32,516 nt of DNA from Myxococcus dinghuensis (GCF_024198235.1 NZ_JAKCFB010000067.1:1-32516); one strand, 5' to 3'. Numbered from the stretch's first letter, positions 8,559 through 16,263 are shown. The notes: generated from the sequence alone by a model not told the origin. Translations and numbers: made by a program.

Positions 8559-8570
8559 TGGGTCGACCCA
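8559..8570. promoter_or_regulatory. 12-bp palindrome in a divergent promoter region
   Basis: TGGGTCGACCCA is a perfect palindrome in the 235-bp gap between the divergent DUF692 (8498 -) and vWA (8734 +) genes. A GTGCGCAC palindrome lies at 8541-8548. In such GC-rich DNA short palindromes arise by chance, so an operator role is only possible. Nothing else was identified in the gap. Confidence 0.2.
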
Positions 8571-8733
8571 CCGGCCGCCGCGCGGTCAGGCCCCCGAAGT
8601 CACCTCACCCCGGGCGTCCGAGCGGCGCCAAGACGACTCGCCCGCACCCGCGCGAAACCTCCGGAACCTCGGGAACCCGCCACGCGGAGCCGCTGTCAGG
8701 GGGAGCGGCGAATCCAGAACAGGGAGAATCGTG

Positions 8734-10539
8734 ATGAGGCGGAACCCCATTGCCGTCGCGGGACTCGTATGTGCATCGCTCGCCTTCTCGGGCCTGGGTG
8801 GCTGCGGTTCACGAGGCGAGGAGGCACCAACGAGGTCCCCAGCGGCCACCACGCCGCAAGCCGCCCATCACCGGGCCGCGAACGAAATGGCAGGGGCGGC
8901 CCCCGTCGAGGGGGCACCCGCCACGAAGACACCTGAACCCGTGGAGGCTGCGACACTCCCGAACGCCCCAGCCCCCGCGCCGATGGAGCGCCTGTCGCAT
9001 CGAGTGAGTGACCTCAAGGGCCCAGCGCCCAGCGGCAACAAGGGAATCGGAATGCGGGGCTACGGAGCGGGAGGCGGTGGGATCGGCGCCATGGCGGGAA
9101 AGAGCGGCCGGGGCGTGTTCGGTAGCGGGGGGGCCATCGCCGACTCCAACGGGGACCTGAGCGCGTCCAGCGCACGGCGCGTGTCCTCCGACACGGTGAA
9201 CCCTTTCACGACGACCGCCGAGGACGCCCTGTCCACGTTCGCCATCGACGTGGACACCGCGTCGTACACACTCACCCGACGCAGCCTCCTCGAGGGCGCC
9301 CTGCCCTCGCGCGAGGTCGTCCGCGTGGAGGAGATGGTCAACTACTTCCGCTACACCTATCCGGAGCCAGCGCCAGGCAGCGGCCCGTTCGCCGTACACC
9401 TGGATGCGGCGCCCTCTCCCTTCACGCCCGGTCGGCATTTTCTGCGCGTGGGACTCCAGGGTCGCCGGTTGACCCTCACCGAGCGCAAGCCCGCGCACCT
9501 CACGTTCCTCGTCGACGTCTCCGGGTCCATGCAGTCGCCGGACCGCCTCCCGCTCGCGAAGCGCGCGCTGCGGATGCTCGTCGACAACCTCCGTGACGGA
9601 GACACGGTGGCGCTCGTCACCTACGCGGGCGACGTGCGCCGGGTGTTGGGCCCCACCGGCATGGAGGCCAAGGCGCGAATCCACGCCGCCATCGAGGACC
9701 TCTCCGCGGGCGGCTCCACGGCGATGGGCTCCGGCATCGAGATGGCCTACCGCGAGGCGATGAAGACGCTCGATGGCGCGTCCGTGTCGCGCGTCATCAT
9801 CCTCTCGGACGGTGACGCCAACGTGGGCACGACCTCCCACGAGGAGCTCCTGAAGACCATCCGCGGCCACGTGAAGGAAGGCATCACCGTCACCACGGTG
9901 GGCTTCGGACTGGGCAACTACCGGGACGAGCGCATGGAGCAGCTCGCGGACAAGGGCAATGGCAACCACTACTACGTGGACTCGCTCCTCGCCGCGAAGC
10001 GCATCTTCCAGGAGCAGCTCGGAGGGACGCTGGAGGTCATCGCGAAGGACGTGAAGCTCCAGGTGGACTTCGACCCCGCGCAGGTGGCTCGCTATCGGTT
10101 GATCGGCTACGAGAACAGGACCATCGCGGACCGGGACTTCCGCGACGACAAGGTGGACGCGGGAGAGCTGGGCTCCGGCCACACCGTCACCGCGCTGTAC
10201 GAGCTGGAGCTGAAGCCCGGCGCGGGAGAGGGACTCGCCACCGTCCGCGTGCGCGCGAAGGCGCCTCGGGGCGAGAAGGCCACCGAGTCCGCGCATCCGT
10301 TCCACGCCGCATCCCTGGCGACGTCCTTCGAGACCGCGAGCAGCGACCTGCGCTTCGCCACCGCGGTCATGGGCGCGGCGGAGCTGCTGCGGCGCAGCCC
10401 TCACGCGGACCGATGGAGCATCGACACGCTCCAGGACATCGCGCGCGGCGCCACGCCCGAGGGCAACGCCGAACGAGCCGAGTTCCTCGCGCTCCTGGAG
10501 AAGGCCCGTCCCCTGCTGCGAGCCGTGGCCGCGCGCTGA
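8734..10539 (+). CDS. vWA-domain lipoprotein of the YfbK type
   Basis: 601 residues. The ATG at 8734 is chosen over upstream in-frame codons because AGGGAG ends 7 bases before it and the product then begins with a lipoprotein signal (MRRNPIAVAG to LGGC, lipidated Cys24). A low-complexity Ala/Pro and Gly-rich region (25-145) leads to VNPFTTTAEDALSTFAIDVD and EEMVNYFRY, the N-terminal signature of YfbK-like proteins. The von Willebrand factor A domain spans about 255-435 with an intact metal-ion site DVSGS (261-265) and ILSDGDANVG. The C-terminal 160 residues match the usual YfbK C-terminal region. It is anchored on the cell envelope and probably binds protein partners through the metal site; the ligand is unknown. 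Confidence 0.88.
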   Translation: MRRNPIAVAGLVCASLAFSGLGGCGSRGEEAPTRSPAATTPQAAHHRAANEMAGAAPVEGAPATKTPEPVEAATLPNAPAPAPMERLSHRVSDLKGPAPSGNKGIGMRGYGAGGGGIGAMAGKSGRGVFGSGGAIADSNGDLSASSARRVSSDTVNPFTTTAEDALSTFAIDVDTASYTLTRRSLLEGALPSREVVRVEEMVNYFRYTYPEPAPGSGPFAVHLDAAPSPFTPGRHFLRVGLQGRRLTLTERKPAHLTFLVDVSGSMQSPDRLPLAKRALRMLVDNLRDGDTVALVTYAGDVRRVLGPTGMEAKARIHAAIEDLSAGGSTAMGSGIEMAYREAMKTLDGASVSRVIILSDGDANVGTTSHEELLKTIRGHVKEGITVTTVGFGLGNYRDERMEQLADKGNGNHYYVDSLLAAKRIFQEQLGGTLEVIAKDVKLQVDFDPAQVARYRLIGYENRTIADRDFRDDKVDAGELGSGHTVTALYELELKPGAGEGLATVRVRAKAPRGEKATESAHPFHAASLATSFETASSDLRFATAVMGAAELLRRSPHADRWSIDTLQDIARGATPEGNAERAEFLALLEKARPLLRAVAAR

Positions 10540-10677
10540 GGCGTCCGGCCGCGACGGCAGGCAGGCGTCATGTGTCGCCTGGTGCATGGGCCGACGCCAT
10601 CACGCACCTGGGGTGGAGGGCGGACGCGGCACGATGGGATACACTGCGGGGTTCCCCCTTTCACCAGGAGCCCCGCC

Positions 10678-11493
10678 ATGCACACCGCGACCCGAGCCGA
10701 GATCGACGAGTCCCATGCGCAATTCCGAGGCGCCTGGAGACAGCTCGCACTGGGCTCCCTCGCCGGAGAGGTCGTCGAGCGCCCCGAGGTCTTCATCGCC
10801 GCGAGCCACATCCCGTGGGCGCTGATGAACGCCGCCTTCCTCCGCGCCGCCGCGGACACCGAGCAGGCGCTCGCGGCCGCCGTCGCTTCCGCCGCCCGCT
10901 ACTTCGCCACCGGCAAGCATCCGTGGACGTTCATCATGTCCGACGACTGGATGGCCCCTGCGGTCCAGGAGCGCGCCGAGTCCATCCTCGCCTGGTACCG
11001 GCTGAAGCCGCTGACCGTCGTCACGGGCATGGTGGCCGACGACCTCCGCGAGCCCGTGCGCCCCCTGCCCGCGCTCGACATCCGCCCCGTCAAGGACGCC
11101 TGGGGACGGCAGGCGGTGGCGGACATCAACGCCATCTCCTACGACATGCCCCGCGAGCTCGGTCGCAAGGCCTTCGACGTCGAATCGATGTTCCACGACG
11201 ACTCGCGCGGCTTCGTGGCCTGCCAGGGTGACGCGCCGGCCAGCAGCACCGTGGTGATGCGGGTGGACGGCATCGCCTACATCGCGCTCGTCGCCACCGC
11301 GCCGGAGCACCGCAAGGCGAGCGTGGCGGAGACCGTGATGCGGCGCGCGCTCGCCGAGGCCCGCGACGTCTGGGGCATCCAGCGCACCGTCCTGCATGCC
11401 ACCCAGGCGGGGGAGCCCGTCTACCGGCGCATGGGCTACCGCCCCGTCACCCGCTTCCGCGTGTTCTCCGCGCCTGCCCCTGGCAGCGCCTGA
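10678..11493 (+). CDS. GNAT-fold acetyltransferase-like protein
   Basis: 271 residues. The ATG at 10678 has AGGAG 7 bases upstream; a longer in-frame reading from 10570 lacks this. Residues 1-130 are an Ala/Glu-rich helical region without a recognised domain. Residues 133-260 resemble a GNAT domain: LDIRPVKD opens it, VATAPEHRKASVAETVMRRA (205-224) is motif A with its helix, and GEPVYRRMGYRPV (245-257) is motif B. The acetyl-CoA loop usually reads Q/R-x-x-G-x-G/A; here it is RKASVA, with Ser where the first Gly is expected, so cofactor binding could be altered. Substrate unknown. It lies 138 bp after the vWA gene. Confidence 0.72.
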   Translation: MHTATRAEIDESHAQFRGAWRQLALGSLAGEVVERPEVFIAASHIPWALMNAAFLRAAADTEQALAAAVASAARYFATGKHPWTFIMSDDWMAPAVQERAESILAWYRLKPLTVVTGMVADDLREPVRPLPALDIRPVKDAWGRQAVADINAISYDMPRELGRKAFDVESMFHDDSRGFVACQGDAPASSTVVMRVDGIAYIALVATAPEHRKASVAETVMRRALAEARDVWGIQRTVLHATQAGEPVYRRMGYRPVTRFRVFSAPAPGSA

Positions 11494-11580
11494 TTCGCGA
11501 ATTCCCGGAGAAGAAATCGCGCGAGGCCCGTTCTCGGGTCGCGGCGCCCATGGAAGGCACCGCGACACCACATCACCGAC

Positions 11581-11600
11581 GTCGAGGCCCCGGCCTCGAC
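11581..11600. promoter_or_regulatory. perfect inverted repeat just before the protease ribosome binding site
   Basis: Arms GTCGAGGCC and GGCCTCGAC are separated by two bases. The element ends 3 bases before the GGGGGAG ribosome binding site and 18 bases before the ATG at 11619. It could be a repressor operator or an mRNA hairpin controlling ribosome access. Confidence 0.4.
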
Positions 11601-11618
11601 GCAGGGGGAGAGCCTCGC

Positions 11619-13244
11619 ATGAAGCCCACGATTGACCTCCGACGCCCGTCGTGGCGGACGGCAACGTTCGCCACCGCGCTGGGAATGCTGCTCGGCGCCT
11701 GCGGCCCGGAGTCGATGGACCCGGCCCAGGACGACCTCACCAACACCGATGAGGCCACCCACGCCGCCTTCGACGCCTGGCGGCAGCAGCACGTCGTCCC
11801 CACGGAGGACGGACAGTTCCGGGTCGAGGGCGACATGCGCATGCCCGACCTGGAGGCCGTCCGCGCCTACTGGACGCGCCTCAACGACAACCCCAACGGC
11901 CTCTCCGTGTACCGCGACAACGGCGTCGATGCCGCGTGGAACCGGACGGACCGCTGGAACATCAGCTACTGCATCCGCCCCGCCGACTTCGGCGCCGACT
12001 ACGCCCGCCTCGTCGAGTTCATGCACCGCGCCGCGTCGGGCTGGGAGGGCGCCGCCAACGTGCGCTTCGTGCACGTCGTCACGCAGGACGGCGTCAACTG
12101 CAACCGGAACAACAACACCGTCAAGTACAACGTCGAGCGCAACCTCGCCTTCACCGGTCTCCAGGCCGGCATGGGCTTCCCGACGTTCACCCGCCCCACC
12201 CGCTTCCTCGAGCTGGGCCCCACCAACACCTGGACCGACGCCCAGCTGCTCGCGGTGTTGACGCACGAGTTCGGCCACGCGATGGGCTTCCTCCACGAGC
12301 ACGACACGGCCGCCGGCTGTGGCATGGTCACCACCGGCACCTATCGCCCGCTGACCTGTTACGACGGACGCGGCGCGATGCACTACCCCTCCAAGCCCGG
12401 CTGGCTGGACCCCGCGCGCACGCTGAACTTCATCTCCCAACGTGACGTCGAGGGCGCCCAGTCGCTCTACGAAGCCCCCACCAACGCGCTGAGCACGGCG
12501 AACGGAGTCGTGTACGCGCGCAAGCGCTCCACCGGAGACATCTACCGCCGCGACGCCGCCGGGTGGACCGTCGTGGGTGGCCCGGGCCAGGCCTTCGTCG
12601 CCGTGGGCAACACGCTCTACGGACAGATTCCCGGCGGCGGCGCGCCCGTGCAGTACCTCGGCACCGGTTGGGTCACCATCGGTGGTGGGGGCGCGGTCGC
12701 GCAGATCCTCCCCTGCGCGGGCACCCTCTGCTCCACCAACGCGGCCACCGGCAACATCTCCCGCTACAACACCGCGACCGGCACCTGGACGCTCATCGGC
12801 GGTCCGGGCTCCCGCTTCGCCGCCACCACCACGCAGGTGTTCGGCCTGGGCTCGTGGCAGGACGACTACGTCGCGCTCTGGAGCGGCGTGGGCACCGGGT
12901 GGAGCACCCTGGGAGGAACGGGCAGCGAGCTCGTCGGCGGCGGCAACAGCATGTACCGGCTCGACAACACGAAGAACGCCATCCAGCGCTACGACGGCGG
13001 CATCACCTGGACGACCATCGGCGGCTCGGGCCGCGGCTTCGTCGCCGTGGGCAACGACGTGTACGGCCTGCGCCCGGATGGCTCGCTCATCATGAAGTTC
13101 GGCGGCGCCTCGTGGACCTCCATCCACGGCGCGGCCACGAAGATCTTCAGCTCGAACGGCTACCTGCTCGCGACGGACCTCAACGACAACGTCGAGCGCT
13201 ACGACCCCGCGACCAACACGTGGACGAACCTCGGTAAGCCCTGA
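11619..13244 (+). CDS. astacin-like zinc metalloprotease lipoprotein with C-terminal beta-propeller
   Basis: 541 residues. ATG at 11619 with GGGGGAG 8 bases upstream. Residues 1-28 form a lipoprotein signal ending LGAC (Cys28). A zincin catalytic domain spans about 95-285: HEFGHAMGFLHEH (216-228) gives His216, Glu217, His220 and His226, and GAMHYP (252-257) is the Met-turn, like SxMHYG of astacins (family M12A). Residues about 290-541 hold six or seven repeats of the pattern W-T-x-I-G-G-x-G-x-x-F-V-A-V-G-x-x-x-Y-G, resembling tectonin-type propeller blades that bind carbohydrates or lipopolysaccharide in other proteins. It is probably an outer-membrane or secreted protease targeted by its propeller, plausible for a predatory bacterium. 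A palindrome precedes it and a strong hairpin follows. Confidence 0.87.
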   Translation: MKPTIDLRRPSWRTATFATALGMLLGACGPESMDPAQDDLTNTDEATHAAFDAWRQQHVVPTEDGQFRVEGDMRMPDLEAVRAYWTRLNDNPNGLSVYRDNGVDAAWNRTDRWNISYCIRPADFGADYARLVEFMHRAASGWEGAANVRFVHVVTQDGVNCNRNNNTVKYNVERNLAFTGLQAGMGFPTFTRPTRFLELGPTNTWTDAQLLAVLTHEFGHAMGFLHEHDTAAGCGMVTTGTYRPLTCYDGRGAMHYPSKPGWLDPARTLNFISQRDVEGAQSLYEAPTNALSTANGVVYARKRSTGDIYRRDAAGWTVVGGPGQAFVAVGNTLYGQIPGGGAPVQYLGTGWVTIGGGGAVAQILPCAGTLCSTNAATGNISRYNTATGTWTLIGGPGSRFAATTTQVFGLGSWQDDYVALWSGVGTGWSTLGGTGSELVGGGNSMYRLDNTKNAIQRYDGGITWTTIGGSGRGFVAVGNDVYGLRPDGSLIMKFGGASWTSIHGAATKIFSSNGYLLATDLNDNVERYDPATNTWTNLGKP

Positions 13245-13267
13245 CCCACCGCCTCACGCGGCACACG

Positions 13268-13306
13268 CGCCTTCGCCCGACCGCGTCATCCCGGGCGAAG
13301 GCGTTT
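13268..13306 (+). terminator. intrinsic-type terminator after the metalloprotease gene
   Basis: Perfect 12-base arms CGCCTTCGCCCG (13268-13279) and CGGGCGAAGGCG (13292-13303) with a 12-base loop, followed by TTT. It begins 24 bases after the stop codon. The T-run is short, as is common in myxobacteria. Confidence 0.65.
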
Positions 13307-13487
13307 CCATGCGGCCAGCACTTTCCCGCACGACTCGAAAGACAGGTCGTGGCGCGTCCGCGTTTCCGCGAACCGACTTGCGGCGGACCTCACCCCTGGT
13401 CGACGTGGCGGGTGTCTGTGGCAGACTCCGGGAACGACGGGGTGCTCATCGGCTCCATGAGACGACACGGCACAGGGGACATGGCAG

Positions 13488-14315
13488 ATGGCGACGTGGA
13501 ATGACCTCATCCTGGCAACGCCGCGACAGATCGCCGGCAAGCTCCAGGACGAAGGCGCGACCACGTTCCTGGAGACCTTCCTGCGCACCGAGGGAGAGCA
13601 GGTCGTCCTGCTGGGACACCTCCACCGGGGACCGCACCTGCTGCGCGAGGGGGCCTTCAACGACGGTCGCGTGCACCTGGAGGCGGCCACCCGCCCCTAC
13701 TGCGCGCGCGACGAGCGGATGGACCTGGTCCGCTCCGCCAGCCATTGCTTCACCGAGGCGCTGCGCACCGAGCGCGACGCCGCGCGCCTGTCATTGATTT
13801 CGCTCCACCTGGGCATCTGCGGCCTGCTGCTCGGCGGCCCCAAGGACGCGCGGGAGTGGACGAGCATCGCGCACCAGACGGCGGTCGAGGCCCTCAAGGG
13901 CATCCTCTCCCAGGCATTGGCCGAACAGGCCCCCACGCGCAATCGCTATCTGGGCGGCGTGCTCAACTTCATCATCTTCTTCACCAGCTCGGCCACGCTC
14001 GGCGCGGGCTATCTCGCCTGGGATCGGCTCCTGAGCAAGCGCACCGACAAGGTCCTGCGCCGGGCGCTCGCGCGCATGGAGCCTTTGGCGCGCTACATCG
14101 AGACGGTGCGGGAGATCCGCCTGCGCCTGGGAGAGCCGGCCTCCGTCGTCCCCCGGTACGAGGTGACGCCCACCCTGGACGCGCGCGAGAGCCTCTCCCA
14201 GCTCAGCATCCGCACGCTCCTGGGTGACGACGACGACGCGCTGGACTTCAACGGCCGCGAGACGCGCCGGGCGTCCCGCCGCGGGCCCGCGCGAGACACC
14301 TCCTACAATCACTGA
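13488..14315 (+). CDS. hypothetical protein with one membrane segment
   Basis: 275 residues, not recognised. The ATG at 13488 follows AGGGGAC at a spacing of about 8-10 bases. The N-terminal 150 residues look helical and soluble (MATWNDLILATPRQIAGKLQ). A single hydrophobic segment lies at about 156-177 (LNFIIFFTSSATLGAGYLAW), followed by a basic stretch (LLSKRTDKVLRRALAR) and a polar C-terminal tail with an Asp run (GDDDDALDF) and an Arg-rich end. This suggests an inner-membrane protein with domains on both sides. It sits alone between two terminator-like hairpins, so it is probably transcribed by itself. Some of the 243-bp upstream gap is taken by the protease terminator; the rest shows no clear motif. 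Confidence 0.7.
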   Translation: MATWNDLILATPRQIAGKLQDEGATTFLETFLRTEGEQVVLLGHLHRGPHLLREGAFNDGRVHLEAATRPYCARDERMDLVRSASHCFTEALRTERDAARLSLISLHLGICGLLLGGPKDAREWTSIAHQTAVEALKGILSQALAEQAPTRNRYLGGVLNFIIFFTSSATLGAGYLAWDRLLSKRTDKVLRRALARMEPLARYIETVREIRLRLGEPASVVPRYEVTPTLDARESLSQLSIRTLLGDDDDALDFNGRETRRASRRGPARDTSYNH

Positions 14316-14342
14316 CGCGCCACGTCTCCAGGCCCCACGACA

Positions 14343-14371
14343 GCCCGTCCCGGCCAGACGCCGGAACGGGC
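14343..14371. terminator. bidirectional terminator between convergent genes
   Basis: 12-base arms (14343-14354 and 14360-14371) with a single mismatch and a 5-base loop (CAGAC), placed in the 100-bp gap between the stops at 14315 (+) and 14416 (-). Confidence 0.6.
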
Positions 14372-14415
14372 CGCGCGAGGCTTGCGCCAGGTCTCGTCGA
14401 CACGGCGCGGACCGC

Positions 14416-14652
14416 TCAAGGGCAGTACTGCGCCCGGCAGGCCGTGTACGCCTGCGAGCAGAGGACCTTCTGCGGATACGTCTCCGCGGTCGAATAACAC
14501 TCGCTGCGCTCGGCGATGCACGACTGACAGTCCGTCGCGGCCTGCGTCACCGTGCCGTCCTCGGTGGGGAGCGGCTCCGCCGCGTCCAGCTCGCTCCCGC
14601 CGCATCCCGTCAACAGCGCCGCCGCCAGCAATCCTCTCAGAATGTTGCGCAT
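14416..14652 (-). CDS. small six-Cys lipoprotein
   Basis: 78 residues. The ATG at 14652 has AGGAG 5 bases upstream and opens a clean lipoprotein signal (MRNILRGLLAAALLTGC, lipidated Cys17); an in-frame ATG further upstream would spoil it. The mature part has six further cysteines at 42, 45, 52, 65, 72 and 77 (spacing C-x2-C-x6-C-x12-C-x6-C-x4-C), so three disulfides are possible in the periplasm or at the cell surface. The family is not recognised. The Cys pattern differs from that of the two lipoproteins encoded divergently at 14905 and 15334. The 252-bp gap to 14905 is unusually AT-rich for this window (for example around 14736-14745) and probably holds both promoters. Confidence 0.75.
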   Translation of the reverse strand: MRNILRGLLAAALLTGCGGSELDAAEPLPTEDGTVTQAATDCQSCIAERSECYSTAETYPQKVLCSQAYTACRAQYCP

Positions 14653-14904
14653 GTACGCTCCTGCAACCGGGTTGTCGATGCCCCACGTCGCGTGGGCCCG
14701 CCAGGATACAATGCCTGACGCATACATGCCAGACCTGTATATTTACACTTCCGCGACAGACCCACTTGTCTTCGCAATCCGTATCGCAGAAGGATGAGCC
14801 CGCCTTCCAGGAGGCTGGCCGTTGGCAGCCATTGAAGTTCCCGCGAGAGCCGAAGCGAACTCACCTGCAACGAAGGCTCAACCCGAAGCAAGCGAGGCAA
14901 CGCG

Positions 14905-15312
14905 ATGAAGCAACAACTGAGCGCCTGGATGTCCCTCGTCATGTTGGCGCTGTGGGGCTGTGGAGGAACGACGCCAGGCAGTGAGGCCGGAGAAGCGCTG
15001 GGCCAGGAGGAGAGCGCGCTCGTCTCGTGTTCGACGAGCTGTCCCTCCGGTTCGAACCTCTCGTGTTGGGGTTCGACCTGCTCCGCGGTGGATGGTTCGT
15101 ACGTGCAATGCGATGGCGCCTACCAGTATTGCCAGGTGACGCCTCCGCTCGATTGCAGCAATCCGAGCCAGTCGTGCGTGAACGTCCTGGGCACGTCGTG
15201 CAGCCCCTACGGCTCCCAGCGAAAGTGCTGCCTGGACGGGCTGCCCACCGGGAGCTGCACCTGCACCACCCAATACGGCTGGATGTGCACCGTCCCGCCG
15301 CAAGACCCCTGA
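14905..15312 (+). CDS. Cys-rich lipoprotein, paralogue 1
   Basis: 135 residues. ATG with GAGG 7 bases upstream. Residues 1-19 are a lipoprotein signal ending ALWGC (Cys19). The mature chain has 14 more cysteines, at 42, 46, 54, 59, 69, 76, 84, 91, 99, 108, 109, 118, 120 and 128, enough for seven disulfides. Shared signatures with the next gene are ALVSCSTSC, LSCWGSTCSAV, CDGAYQYC, SCSP, the CC pair and a final W-x-C-T. It belongs to a lineage-type secreted family I cannot name. The paralogue starts 21 bp downstream, so the two form an operon from tandem duplication. Confidence 0.82.
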   Translation: MKQQLSAWMSLVMLALWGCGGTTPGSEAGEALGQEESALVSCSTSCPSGSNLSCWGSTCSAVDGSYVQCDGAYQYCQVTPPLDCSNPSQSCVNVLGTSCSPYGSQRKCCLDGLPTGSCTCTTQYGWMCTVPPQDP

Positions 15313-15333
15313 ATCCCCCGAGGAGAACCCACC

Positions 15334-15726
15334 ATGAGACTGTCCCTGAAGCCGCTGCTGGCCCTGGCCACGCTGACCTTGCTGGCTTGTGGCGGAACCG
15401 AAGCCCCCACCACCGAGGACGCGCTCGTGCAGGACGAGCACGCGCTCGTCACCTGTTCGGCGACCTGTGCGAACGGAGGCCCCCTCTCCTGTACGGGCAA
15501 CAGTTGCTCCGCCCTCAACAACTCCCACGTGGTGTGCGACGGCCAGTACACCTACTGCCCACCCCCACCCACGACCTCGAACTGCGCGTTGCTCGGCAAC
15601 TTCTGCGAGAACCTCAACGGCAGCAGCTGCTCACCGGTGAACTCCTCCCGCGACTGCTGCATCGACGGGACCCCGGATGGGAACTGCATCTGCCGCCCCA
15701 ACGGCCGGTGGCTCTGCACGCTCTGA
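15334..15726 (+). CDS. Cys-rich lipoprotein, paralogue 2
   Basis: 130 residues. ATG with GAGGAG 8 bases upstream. Signal MRLSLKPLLALATLTLLAC (lipidated Cys19). The 14 mature cysteines lie at 41, 45, 53, 58, 68, 75, 84, 91, 99, 108, 109, 118, 120 and 128. All correspond to those of the upstream paralogue, and the last eight have identical numbering. Between the cysteines the two proteins differ widely (for example a CPPPPTT stretch here), so the disulfide frame rather than the surface is conserved. Function unknown; it is probably an envelope or surface protein. A short 6-base inverted repeat (15732-15751) follows. Confidence 0.82.
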   Translation: MRLSLKPLLALATLTLLACGGTEAPTTEDALVQDEHALVTCSATCANGGPLSCTGNSCSALNNSHVVCDGQYTYCPPPPTTSNCALLGNFCENLNGSSCSPVNSSRDCCIDGTPDGNCICRPNGRWLCTL

Positions 15727-15796
15727 CCCCACCCGGACCCACACCTCCGGGCAGGAGACATCAGAACCCCGCGCCACCACAGGCCCCATAACGGGA

Positions 15797-15829
15797 ACAG
15801 GCCTGATTTCAGGATTAACCTGTCACGTG
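15797..15829. promoter_or_regulatory. nested inverted repeats upstream of the microprotein gene
   Basis: ACAGG (15797-15801) pairs with CCTGT (15819-15823) and encloses CCTGA-TT-TCAGG (15802-15813); CACGTG follows at 15824-15829. The local sequence is AT-richer than its surroundings. It may be an operator or promoter region for the 49-codon gene. Confidence 0.3.
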
Positions 15830-15838
15830 CGTCAGACC

Positions 15839-15863
15839 CCTCCTCCATTCTTCGTGGAGGAGG
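15839..15863 (+). promoter_or_regulatory. hairpin that sequesters the ribosome binding site of the microprotein
   Basis: Perfect 9-base arms CCTCCTCCA (15839-15847) and TGGAGGAGG (15855-15863) with a 7-base loop TTCTTCG. The right arm is the very strong Shine-Dalgarno sequence of the ATG at 15867, so the left arm acts as an anti-Shine-Dalgarno. The structure could control translation (thermosensor, ligand or protein switch). The alternative, a terminator for the lipoprotein operon, is less likely because no T-run follows. Confidence 0.55.
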
Positions 15864-15866
15864 CAG

Positions 15867-16016
15867 ATGGTGACGACTCAGACGTTGTTGGTATTCGTGC
15901 CGGTGGTGCTCGCGCTCGTCGCGGCGGCGACCATCCGGCGCCCGCGTCGGCGGACGCGGCGAATCAAGGTTCGTGAAGGGTACCCGCCGGTGCCCCCTTC
16001 CCCGTTCGCCGGCTGA
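15867..16016 (+). CDS. 49-residue membrane microprotein
   Basis: The product starts MVTTQTLLVFVPVVLALVAA, a single hydrophobic segment (about 6-21). A strongly basic stretch follows (RRPRRRTRRIK, 23-33) and then a Pro-rich tail (YPPVPPSPFAG). The positive-inside rule suggests a cytoplasmic C-terminus. Evidence that this is a gene: the GGAGGAGG ribosome binding site at 15856-15863, a regulatory-looking hairpin over it, and a 14-base-arm hairpin that starts on its own stop codon. It lies alone between the Cys-rich lipoproteins and the two-component genes, on the same strand as both. I know of no family for it. Confidence 0.6.
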   Translation: MVTTQTLLVFVPVVLALVAAATIRRPRRRTRRIKVREGYPPVPPSPFAG

Positions 16017-16044
16017 GCCGGGGCGCACCGTGCGCCCCGGCTCA
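16014..16044 (+). terminator. strong hairpin overlapping the microprotein stop codon
   Basis: Perfect 14-base arms TGAGCCGGGGCGCA (16014-16027) and TGCGCCCCGGCTCA (16031-16044) with a 3-base loop. The first three bases are the TGA stop of the microprotein. No T-run follows, so it may be a terminator or an mRNA 3'-end stabiliser. Confidence 0.6.
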
Positions 16045-16131
16045 CCTGGCGCGAGCCCCCTCCCCCGAGGCAGCTCGCCCTCCGTCAGACACAGAAGTCG
16101 TGGATGCGGCGGTGGTTTCGCTCGAACCCCG

Positions 16132-16146
16132 CCCAGCCATGCTGGG
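16132..16146. promoter_or_regulatory. inverted repeat upstream of the response regulator gene
   Basis: CCCAGC-CAT-GCTGGG lies 118 bp before the TTG start of the response regulator. It is a possible operator in the promoter region of the two-component operon. The rest of the 16045-16263 gap shows no other clear motif. Confidence 0.25.
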
Positions 16147-16263
16147 TTATCGTCCACCCGATCCCCCAGTTGCGTTGCGCGCCGACAAAATCTACGACTG
16201 GGACCCCAAGTCCCTGCCCCGCGCTGACGGGGCGACACTCCGCGTCCCGCCTTCGAGCATCCC

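Noticed and set aside
14712..14740. ATACA...TGTAT repeat and TATATT as a defined promoter
   Set aside because: The region is AT-rich and promoter-like, but arms are only 5 bases and no -35 box at proper spacing could be fixed.
6801..15726. DUF692 protein and Cys-rich lipoproteins as one ribosomal-peptide pathway
   Set aside because: MNIO enzymes can act on Cys-rich peptides, but the genes are 6 kb apart, on different strands and in separate transcription units; there is no direct evidence for a link.
15732..15751. CCCGGA/TCCGGG inverted repeat as terminator of the Cys-rich operon
   Set aside because: Only 6-base arms with an 8-base loop and no T-run; too weak to list as a feature.
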